64,000 bases of DNA from Neurospora tetraspora (lineage: Eukaryota; Ascomycota; Sordariomycetes; Sordariales; Sordariaceae), in contig NW_026944389.1 in assembly GCF_033439725.1 (NCBI RefSeq), positions 1,798,001 to 1,862,000 of the forward strand. Direction: 5' to 3'. Below are positions 55,601-64,000 of this stretch, piece by piece (the first letter of the stretch is position 1; every line of letters begins with the position of its first letter). The notes beneath the pieces are model-generated. The model worked only from the letters and a program-made list of their open reading frames with translations, ran no database searches and was not told the DNA's origin. A program made the position numbers and the translations under genes.

Positions 55601-55668
55601 AGGTGGTGGGGGCGTATAATCCGGCGAGGGATGGGAGGGTAGTATGGAGAGTTTTGTGCCTTGTTTGA
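52630..55668 (+). CDS. HET-domain (heterokaryon incompatibility) protein
   Basis: Likely exons 52630-54358 and 54410-55668 (995 aa). The HET core is seen as FTALSNVWG (normally SYVWG), PIPRNCRDALVSLRKLH, IWVDAICINQQDEREMPEQI and ALMGEVYTWASKVWVWLGPA. Later come LDREWLHRAWTFQEIILAS and, in exon 2, RNATEAKDKSFAMMGVLERL (DPRDK-like), then the C-terminal ligand block ending near FVGMGSKGMRRGDVVALIRG. HET proteins trigger cell death on non-self fusion. Without splicing, an in-frame TAG (54397-54399) would split the gene; a 51-nt intron (donor TGTAGCG, acceptor CCAG) removes it in phase. Two hydrophobic segments (about 535-585) and a Ser/Thr-rich stretch precede it. If the intron is not real, this is a broken allele. 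Confidence 0.8.
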
Positions 55669-56702
55669 TGGCAAGAGCTGTCCGGTTTTACCTACTGCCG
55701 TTTTCGATTTCATGCGAAGAAAATCCAGGTGGGTTGCACCTTCCACACGCTCAGCACACAACAAGACTCTCATTTCTTTCTGTCTGTGATGTGAGGAAGG
55801 CGCACCCCGATCAGACAATTCATTGTATTCAGTTACGCGTCAGGGCTCGAATTGCCTGGTCTGACTTTTGGCGAGACCTGGCCTGGGATGTCATTTCTGC
55901 TTTCTTTCGTTCAACCAAGCCGCCGCTCAAGCATCTCTCCCATTTAGGTTCACTTCGTCTCTCGTCTCTCGTTTCTCGCACTTCCAGAGGACCCAAGCAA
56001 CACAAGCAATCCTGATGCACAGCAAGCCAGACATGGAGCTGGGGCATGTCGTCGAACAAGTTGATGTGCAGTTTGTTCCTTGGAGTTGGTCGAGTTGCAT
56101 GTTCCCCTCCATTACCAATTGCTTGCAGAACGGCACCCACCCATATGCCAACCTGAGAAATCTGAAGGCTACCTGACTAATCGTCGCGATTCGAAGCATG
56201 CCTTCCCCAGCCGAAGGCTTGGGTTGGGATGTGAAGAGGCAACGACGTTAATGGCAATCACGCTGCTAGTACCCCGAGTTTTGTTGAAAGATGATTGAAT
56301 ACTGTAAATATGCAGTTGCGAATCAAGGTCCGTTGCCTCGTAACATCCCCGATCTTTGCCTTCTGCAAAGGGAGGGACGCTTCTAGTCCAGAAGAGTACT
56401 TATAGGTGGCACTCCTTTTCTCCGATAAACGCTTGGGGGACGATCCACCACTTTCCAACATCCTTCTCCCAACAGTTCTCAAAGATTACCAACATCATCA
56501 TCGTTTGAAATCCGGTTATATCCCTACCAAACATTACGTCTTTCCACCAGGCTTGTCGCAACGTAAGATCCTCACGTTCTTATCTCTGCGGAGCCCAGAT
56601 CACACTGTACGTACCTCTAAAAACATTACCGGAAAACCTGGCGATGCCTTTATGTTCAGTGACTAACCTGATTATCCGGACAGACTACTACCTCTACCAA
56701 AC
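55669..56702. other. Intergenic region, no gene seen
   Basis: About 1 kb. No coding signal beyond short open frames. Confidence 0.4.
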
Positions 56703-57227
56703 ATGCAACCACCCAACATGACTGCCCCGAACCCTGGTGACCCAGCTCAACATAATACCGCCGCCGGGAACACAACAAATCCCAGTCCCAGTAGCTTCGA
56801 GCACAACATGATGGAAAACCTGGTCATGCTGACAGAGAGACTCTCCATGGAACAAGGACAAGGACAAGGAGAACAGTCAGGGCAAGGGTCAGGGGCACAA
56901 CAACAACCACAAACACCACTACAACAATCAAAGCAACAACTAAAAATTGAAGCAGCAGCGCTGGCTGCAAGAATTTTGATGGCTCTTCGCCAGATACACC
57001 TTAGAGCATGGAGTGAAGAGTCTGGTCTGAGACCGGAAGAGATTTACAGAGAGCACGAGGCCAGGGCATGCACGATTTGTGGCGTGAAGTCTGTGAGAGT
57101 GGTGGAGGATGAGCTGGGCTGGAAGATGGTGGTCGAGATTGGGGAGTTGCGGAGGCTTGGGGAGTTTCCAGAGTTTAGGTTGGTGAAGGATGGGGAGCGT
57201 TGGAAGGCTGTGCGTGTACCTAGGTAG
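56703..57227 (+). CDS. Small Gln-rich hypothetical protein
   Basis: Single exon, 174 aa. Residues 1-85 are polar low complexity (Gln/Gly/Ser/Pro with GQGQGEQSGQGSG and polyQ-like runs). The C-terminal half looks folded: IEAAALAARILMALRQIHLR is a helix; then ARACTICGVKSVRVVEDELG and MVVEIGELRRLGEFPEFRLV end in a basic RVPR. A CxxC pair (CTIC) could bind metal. No family is recognised. An in-frame Met at codon 6 is an alternative start. Coding status rests on length and composition only. Confidence 0.5.
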   Translation: MQPPNMTAPNPGDPAQHNTAAGNTTNPSPSSFEHNMMENLVMLTERLSMEQGQGQGEQSGQGSGAQQQPQTPLQQSKQQLKIEAAALAARILMALRQIHLRAWSEESGLRPEEIYREHEARACTICGVKSVRVVEDELGWKMVVEIGELRRLGEFPEFRLVKDGERWKAVRVPR

Positions 57228-57634
57228 CCGGGATACGTAATCCTCTTTAATAGGGGGTGCGATGGGAGTCTGGCGATAGAAACCCCTGAGGCAATCCCCG
57301 CAAGATTTCCTGGACAGCTGCTCGAACCCTCCATTCAGGCAGAATTAGCAGGTCAGCGATGCCTTGCAACAAGAAAGAGGTCATGGCTGGGAAGTGACTC
57401 TGAGCATCGGCGGATGCTGGGCTAGCGTAAAGAGTAGCGGTATGGGAGTAAAGACAATAAAAGCAGGTCTCTTTATACAAACATCTGTTTTCCAAGCAAC
57501 GGCGCTCGCTCCAGAGTCCAGGATGAACGGAACCCGACTTAGAGCCTCACCATTGATACCGCGTCATTCTCACTTGATTTGATTTTGCTCAAACAGCTAT
57601 AAGGCCGGGACCATCTGACAGAAGCAAGGGCTTC

Positions 57635-57709
57635 TTCGACCAATCTGTAAGTGAGCTGATGCGAGTCGCAGGATTCCTTGGGAACGATCAAGTCACAGGA
57701 TTGGTCGAA
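57635..57709. repeat. 11-bp inverted repeat
   Basis: TTCGACCAATC at 57635-57645 and its exact reverse complement at 57699-57709, 53 nt apart. Could be chance or a small foldback element. Confidence 0.5.
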
Positions 57710-60700
57710 TAAAACCAAATTCCGGGAGAAAAAAGCAGTAGCGCCACCAGATACTTACCAAGGTAAGTAATCATAGGGCTGTTTTTTTTTTAAAAAAAAA
57801 AAAACCAAACAATATAGTAACAGTATCGATATCAGACATATGGGCCAGCATCGGCCTTTCATGTGAATGACACCATTACGGTATGTAGCGCCCTCAGCGA
57901 GAATCAGTTGGACAGTTGCACAAAAAGCCCGGCTTAACTTCAGGTGGAGTAAGCCCGTCGGGCGTCGGTCCACGATGACTACCTAGTCACATGGTTGGGG
58001 GAAGGGGAACATCCGTCATGTTTGGAAAATGATTTAAAAAATATTGCAAGTCACACTGGTGACTTGGTAGGGTGCCGACGGAGTGAATAGCGAGATATCA
58101 ATGTTAAACGTTAGACATAGTTGCATCTGAGAAGAGCATTGAGGTCTCTTCACAAATACCTGTCATGTCATGTCCCAAATCTGTCAGGTATCCTAACGTG
58201 TGTTCTGGCTGGAAGTAGGTAATGTTGTAGGATCTGTCTGTCATTGCGTTCCCGGACCGATCATGGCCTGGCATGTGACAGCTGGGCTGGTAAAGATGGT
58301 GAGGACAGAGTCAATGTCAATATAGGGAGCAGAGGTCGGTGAATAGAGGTTGGTGCATCACGGGGGGCTGATCGGTTTATTTTTATTTTTTTCTGCTCGT
58401 GAGATATTGGGGAGAAAGAAGCTTCTACTCGTCAGGCCTTGACCAGCCCTCGGAAGGCGAGGGGAGTGGACATATGCTTCAAAGGCCCGACGAGTATATG
58501 TAGCGGGTGGCTTGGGTTTCTAGACTTGTTGCCAACATGAATAAAGGCAATGAATGCGCTACTAGGGAGTTTGTGGTGGATGTCCGCAAGAACTGAAGGA
58601 GTTGCATCTGGGTGAGGATTGGGAATTGAGAGGTGCAGCGGAGGAGGAATTGGGTAGCTCCTGTTCAGTCAAAGGCGGAGTTTAAGGCTGGCAACGAGGA
58701 ATTTTATTTATTTATTTTTGTGACGAGTTTCCTTTTGTTCACTTGCTTTGTCAAAGGGAGTGCGGTGGAACAAGGGCAAACGGTCTCAGTTCACGGTGCT
58801 GATGGTTGAGTGCAGTGTTTGGTGGAAAATGACCACTGCTGTTGAGGACTTGGAGGAAATGTCGTTCTTGGGTTCACTCTGAAAAGTGAAGGGTTAGGGT
58901 TCAAAAAGGGGGCTTGTGATTTTCACCCAATGTCGGCCAACACCGTGAGTGGTCGCTGCCGTGGGGGTCGGCCGCTCGGGGACAAATCGTCGCTCGCTTC
59001 TCAGGGGTCACCGTTGGAAAATACTAAATCGAGAACACCAATCGTGGAGAAAAATGTCTCGCGTAGGGTGTTCATCCGATATTTGATGGTGGTTATAAAT
59101 ATCAACCATGTTTAGTTACCCGAGAATCCCCCCTTACCCGGGTTCTGGCCCCCCTAGCTAGGAGGTTGAGGGAAGATGAAATTGTGGTGTTTGTTGACAC
59201 ATATGTAATGGTGTGATACGGGAGATATGTCCAAGATCAAAAGAAGAATATTGACTCCAAGAAACAAACATGGCACGACAACGATGGAGATGTGGTGATG
59301 GTCTGGTGGATGGTCCAAAATGCAAGGCTGACCAAGGCGGACGTTCCCGAATATTCGGATGGCGGGTGTGATGTCGATCATCGATCACAAATGGAATTTC
59401 GGGTCGCGACCCAAGAAATTCCAAGAATACCTGCACCATTCGTGGAGGATATCGAAGAGGCTGAGTCGTTAGTTAAGATACTAATACTGGTACTAAGCCG
59501 CACATAGGTAGACTATTGTCTTTATGACGATATCTTGCTCAATCCCGACTGAGACTCAGGGGGTTGATAAGTCACCGAGTCAAAGGGTAAGGTTCCCAGG
59601 GCCGGAACACGGAAAGGATTGAGAGTCGTGATGGTCGTCAAAACAAGGACACAGTTCACTGCCCTGGCGTTCATCCGGATGCGGAGGTTGTGCGTGTGCC
59701 TGGATTCGCCGGAGCTTCTTCCCAGGTCTGCTGGAGTTGTTTTGAGTGGTGGAGTTCAGGCACAAACGACAGGGACCGGGAACTGAAGGATTCAATGTCA
59801 ATAAAAAAGCTTGGACCACCTGCCCGACCTTCTCTCCGCCAAAACACACATGCCAAGGCCTCTTCAGCGGGGAGCGCAATCAAACTGTTCAACAATGTTC
59901 ACACTATCAGCTTCCTTTTCTCTCTGTTCGGTGGGGTAAATGACACATTTGAGAGAGCCAAATGCCAGCCATGAGAGCAAAGCCACAAAGTTAAAAAAGA
60001 GCCAAGAAAGGGATCGGAAGGATTCAAGAGATCAAGAGATCAGGGGAATCCACTCAAACGGGCTTGTAATATCCCTTTTTGGGCGATGCTCAAGTTGGTG
60101 CATTTTTGCAGGCATTGGGAAGTCGTGCTAGTTCGTGCACAATGACGCGTGGGTTGACGAGCAGAAAGGCGAGTGTTTTGCGCAAAAAGAAGTCGACGGG
60201 GGCGTTTGGGCGGAGATCATTCCGAGAGAATATCTCGCAAAGCACTTGTTACTGCTAATATCCAAAAACCTTTACAACTTGAAAAGATAAAAGTCAAAAA
60301 GTTGTCTGACGCCGACGGTGACAGAGACAGAGAAAGTCACCGCCCGGTAGCCCCGATATCTTCCCCGACAAAGTGGAAGCGGTAGCGGTCGAAGACAGCA
60401 GGGCACCCCGGCACACACGGTACACCCCGGCCACCGGCCATCGGTCCAGGACTCCAGCTCCAGCCCAGCTCCAGCTCTCCAGCTCCAGGGCAGCACCCCA
60501 TGTCGCATTGACATGATCCCCCGAGCCCGTGCACCCCGTCCCCCGTCCCCCCGTTCCCCGTCCGTTCAGGCCACAAGACATTGATTTCCTTCCTTTTGGT
60601 CTCCCGTTCTACTAAACCCTCAACCTCACATCATCCACGGTCCCTCAATCCCAGGTTACGTTACCGTTGCGTTGCCTTGCATCGTCGACCTGCGTCCAGT

Positions 60701-61820
60701 GGTAGTGGTACCAGTTGCTCTTGCATTCTGGGTTCCCGTCTGCAGAGGAATTGGCACAGAACACGCTTCCACGACCGTCGTCACGGCCTGCTCTTTTTGC
60801 AGCTTGCGCTCGCTTTCAATCAGGTCACCACCGACCAACCACAGTCCACTTCTCCGGGAACTTCTGTCGTTTCTCTTTTCTCCCTTCTTTTGAACTTTGC
60901 AAGTTAGCATCGAGCAACAAGTTCTTCTCAGCTTTAGTTGTACAATCACGATTACTACGACATACAGTACCTTCTAATCGGCAGACATCTCCAAGACGCC
61001 AGCTATATCGACGAGCCGCATCCACATACACCGTAATATTAGGCCCAAAAAAGAAGAGGAGATCCCCTGTCGCGGCTTTGGTACAACGCGGTCAGCGCAA
61101 TCTCTCTAGACTCAACGTCCAGGTACTTAGCCCTCACCCATTTGGCTTTCCTGCCCTTCATTTTATCCCAGCTCCATGGCCTTGTCTTGTCCTGCACTGC
61201 TGCTGTTTTATTTACGATCCCGTCCCCAAAAAGGCGGAAATAACTGGCGCCACAGCTGCAATGCAACTCTCTTAAGCTAAAGGTACTCACTCGCTCGACC
61301 TTGTCCGCTACTAAGTCACAGTATCTGCAGGTCTGCACCGCCAAATCCCAAACACCACCCACCAACCACCACCTACCCGACCTACCCAACCAAGGCCAGA
61401 GCCATTCAGCGAGACCAACCACGGAAGACATACCGTACCGACCTCTTCACTTAGGATACGTACCGATCCAACCTGCACCGACCACACACGGACTAGAGAC
61501 ATCGCGACCGAGAGCCCTTTCGAGACAATTTGCTCTTCCCAGGGCTTCGCTATAGCTGCCACCAAGTCGTCCTCCCTGCATACTGCCGCCGGTCGATAAG
61601 CCATCCCGACGACTCGATCCGTCTGTTTACTTTGCGCCCCCCTGCCTCCCTGGGGCTGGTCCCGACGAGAGCCTCTCACCGAGTCGACGCCGCCAATCCC
61701 CCAACACATCTCCCGCCAGTCGCAAGTCATCAGTCGCCCGTCGCAAACCTTGTCGCCCACCTCCCCCTTCTTGCGCGACCCTCTCTCCACCTTTCCCCCC
61801 ATCTCGACCGCGAGAGCGTC

Positions 61821-61841
61821 ATGAGCACGGCGACCAATTGA
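61821..61841 (+). promoter_or_regulatory. Upstream ORF (6 codons) just before the RhoGEF start
   Basis: ATG AGC ACG GCG ACC AAT TGA ends 7 nt before the main ATG at 61849. Such a close uORF is likely to lower initiation at the main start or to require leaky scanning. Confidence 0.7.
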
Positions 61842-61848
61842 GGCCAAC

Positions 61849-64000
61849 ATGGTTCGTGTCACGGAGGAGCTGGCGATCTCGCCAGAACATGTCACACTCT
61901 ACTATACCACCGACCCTTTGCTGGGCCATCTACCCGTCCTAATCTTCCACGGCCCTTCGACGACAGCAAACTACACTCTCAACAGCTCGCGCATCCAGGT
62001 CCACGTTTATAGCCCCGCTGGGTTTATGTCCTTTCACCGTATCACCATCTCTCCCAACTCTCCCTTCTACGATGTTGTCGACTACCTACCGCGCGAGTTC
62101 CAAGGTGACGAGATTTGCAGAGGACTGGCCTTTGGCCTGTACAAGTACTTCAGCGAGCTACCAGAAGCCGTCAAAGCCTACCTAAAACACCAGTATCCCA
62201 CCCGAGGCCCGAGGGCTCCCGACACGGCAGCGACGTTATTCAGCCCTCAGCATGCTGCCGACCTCGCCAAGTCGGCCGTTCCCGCCGAAAACACCGCCGA
62301 TGTGATCCAGACCCTCGAGTTTGCGCTACAATCACAACACATAGGCAACGTGGATATCGACTTGGTGTTGCCCCCAGGCTCCATCATCCCCCTTGATGAC
62401 GAGGAACTCGAGGAGGTACCTGAAGACGAGGACGATATTTTGGATCCAACCCTCAGGCAATACGGCGGCTATACTCCCTTGGTCAAGCTGTTTGGAGAGC
62501 CTGTGTTCCTTCCCACTTCCAAGTTACGTCGCGCACCTTCGCGCCCCGCCTCATTACGAAACAGGACCAAATCGTTCTCCAGGAACCAGAAAGTGGATCT
62601 GCGCATGAAGCTGGGCGAGTTGGTCGATACTGAGGAGCGGTACGTGCTCAAGGTGAACGAGTTGGTGAACCATGTGGCCGACGAGTTCCGCCAAGGCGCA
62701 AAGGCACGCGCTACCGGTAGCATCAGCCCGTCAGAGGAGGACCTGGACAAGCTCTTCCCGCCATCGGCAGATGAGATATTACAGCTAAACACGGCGTTTA
62801 TGCACGAGCTTCGGCGGATTATGGACGATACGGAAGAGGATGCGATCAGAGACATGGAGACACCATTTCCAATACACAGCAGAGGAGAGGGCTCTGTCAA
62901 AGTCAAGGACCCCAGCGGTGCTCTGGCCATGGCCCGTCTCTTCATGGAGTGGTTCCCCAAGTTCACAGAGTGTTATCAGGACTACATTCGGGCCAGTCGG
63001 GAATTTCCCCGGTTACTCAACCTATTTCTAGAGCAACAATCAAGCTTTCGCCAGCGGGTGGCCCAGAAAGGAGAACAGGCTGTCCGATCCCTCCTCATAG
63101 AGCCGGTCCAGCGATTGCCACGATACAGTCTCATGATCGACCAGATTGTGAACTGCCTGCCCATTACGCATCCTGCCCTCCAACTAATGCTTCGCGCAAG
63201 AGATATAATCACCAACATCTGCTCTCTGGACGAGGGTGCGGGGGACAAGCCTCACGTTATTAACAGGTTACGCGCAATGGTGGAATGCTGGCCCCCAGAC
63301 TTGGAGCCGCAAGGAAGATTAGCCGTGGCTGCCGACTTCATCGAGCTATCTCCCCCATTTGATGACCTACAAGAATCAGATCTTCAAGAGAATGCCGGAA
63401 TTTTCCTGGTATTCTCCGACATCATCGTCATCCTCAAGAAGAAGACCGACTCAGGGCTTACGGGTCGTGACCTACTACGCGAGATCGACAAGCCATCACC
63501 CGCCGGCCTGCTGGCGTCCATGACAAACGTTGCTGGAGGAGCTGGAATGTGGGAGTTTGCGCTTACGGGGTGGCATAACCTTGCCGATGTTCGCTTCACG
63601 GAGTCTGCCGATGGTAGACTAATCTGGATGGCGTCAACAGCTGATATGAAGGGGTCACATTCTGGCGAGTATTTCGGTGGAAAGGCGATTACCTCGAGGT
63701 GTTTCCTCCTGCAAGAAATGTATGAGGGTAGGGCATCCAAGTGGAGTGAAGAAATCATCAAAGCCCGTATCGAGGGTCGATTTTCCGAGCAGGAGAGGGA
63801 GGATCCCACTTGGACTTTGCGTTCGGTGAGGATGGAAGAGAACAATTTCCGGCTACACGCAGCCGTGTTCCAGGAGGCGGCAGATCAACTCATCGAAGGC
63901 CGTCGAGAACCAGCACCTATCCGGGTTGTCCTGGATATGGACCTAGGTACCAAGAGCGCCCCAGTCGGCCATTATGGCGTAGAGGTCGTGGTCGAGATCA
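61849..64000 (+). CDS. bud3: Bud3-like Rho guanine nucleotide exchange factor (3' end outside window)
   Basis: Open from ATG 61849 (context CCAACATGG) to the right edge: 717 codons, no intron seen. The N-terminal ~230 residues (MVRVTEELAISPEHVTLYYT, then ICRGLAFGLYKYFSELPEAV) form a conserved region preceding the catalytic domain. An acidic and then a basic linker follow. The Dbl-homology domain starts at about residue 249 (KLGELVDTEERYVLKVNELV) and includes the CR3 helix SLLIEPVQRLPRYSLMIDQI at about 415-434. A PH-like region follows (GIFLVFSDIIVILKK). This layout matches Bud3, the septum-associated Rho4 GEF of filamentous fungi; another fungal RhoGEF is possible. A uORF lies 7 nt upstream. 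The C-terminal part is missing. Confidence 0.85.
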   Translation, partial: MVRVTEELAISPEHVTLYYTTDPLLGHLPVLIFHGPSTTANYTLNSSRIQVHVYSPAGFMSFHRITISPNSPFYDVVDYLPREFQGDEICRGLAFGLYKYFSELPEAVKAYLKHQYPTRGPRAPDTAATLFSPQHAADLAKSAVPAENTADVIQTLEFALQSQHIGNVDIDLVLPPGSIIPLDDEELEEVPEDEDDILDPTLRQYGGYTPLVKLFGEPVFLPTSKLRRAPSRPASLRNRTKSFSRNQKVDLRMKLGELVDTEERYVLKVNELVNHVADEFRQGAKARATGSISPSEEDLDKLFPPSADEILQLNTAFMHELRRIMDDTEEDAIRDMETPFPIHSRGEGSVKVKDPSGALAMARLFMEWFPKFTECYQDYIRASREFPRLLNLFLEQQSSFRQRVAQKGEQAVRSLLIEPVQRLPRYSLMIDQIVNCLPITHPALQLMLRARDIITNICSLDEGAGDKPHVINRLRAMVECWPPDLEPQGRLAVAADFIELSPPFDDLQESDLQENAGIFLVFSDIIVILKKKTDSGLTGRDLLREIDKPSPAGLLASMTNVAGGAGMWEFALTGWHNLADVRFTESADGRLIWMASTADMKGSHSGEYFGGKAITSRCFLLQEMYEGRASKWSEEIIKARIEGRFSEQEREDPTWTLRSVRMEENNFRLHAAVFQEAADQLIEGRREPAPIRVVLDMDLGTKSAPVGHYGVEVVVEI

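Larger units (their letters stand above)
57228..61848. other. 4.6-kb gene-poor region and long leader of the RhoGEF gene
   Basis: No coding frame is convincing. It contains a T10A13 run near 57782-57805, an 11-bp inverted repeat, a CCAGCTCCAG-type repeat near 60450-60490, and a strongly pyrimidine-rich, CGA/TCC-rich leader from about 60580 to 61848 with several upstream ATGs. The leader is typical of large fungal regulatory genes. Confidence 0.5.

Noticed and set aside
1-64000. CRISPR array, rRNA or bacterial-style operons
   Set aside because: No regularly spaced repeats, no rRNA-like sequence, and the genes have spliceosomal introns; the DNA is fungal.

Overview
The window is genomic DNA of a filamentous ascomycete, most likely a Sordariomycete of the Sordariales (Neurospora/Sordaria/Podospora-like); the genus is inference. 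Support: short GT-AG introns (about 48-230 nt) with CTAAC/CTGAC-like branch sites, long gene-poor spacers rich in homopolymers and microsatellites, a HET-domain gene, a diverged repeat with a C-to-T/G-to-A bias as expected from repeat-induced point mutation (RIP), and a fungal housekeeping gene set. No operons, rRNA or CRISPR are visible. All coding features were rebuilt by joining exons in frame by eye; exon coordinates are given in the entries.

Left part (1-22 kb): the 3' end of a tail-anchored acidic protein; mitochondrial 3-hydroxyisobutyrate dehydrogenase; peroxisomal D-amino-acid oxidase (minus, ends in SKL); a multipass membrane glycoprotein; a thioredoxin with a mitochondrial presequence plus an internal cytosolic-type start; a small secreted protein; a HAD-family phosphatase; an EIF1AD-like protein; ALG3 (N-glycan assembly), tail-to-tail with it; a truncated and frameshifted aldo/keto reductase relic; and the AP-3 beta subunit.

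Middle (22-43 kb): a poorly resolved stretch (22-28 kb) with short minus-strand coding signals, including two diverged copies of one small exon; a nucleotidyltransferase-fold protein with four 9-residue N-terminal repeats and a 422-nt intron containing a perfect 17-bp hairpin; a repeat-rich, SINE-like interval (30-31 kb); aprataxin; a secreted type-B carboxylesterase; a Kap114/importin-9 karyopherin divergent from REV7 (DNA polymerase zeta subunit); and a secreted Hce2/Ecp2-like effector-type protein.

Right part (43-64 kb): a PI31-like proteasome regulator; a Gly/His/Asn-rich protein of unknown function; a disrupted unknown gene head-to-head with a large HET-domain gene (possibly an incompatibility locus); a small Gln-rich protein; and, after a 4.6-kb gene-poor leader region, the start of a Bud3-like RhoGEF that runs off the right edge.

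Most genes act independently. Apart from possible bidirectional promoters (kap114/rev7 and the HET pair) and one tail-to-tail pair with very close 3' ends (EIF1AD-like/alg3), the order does not suggest a pathway cluster.
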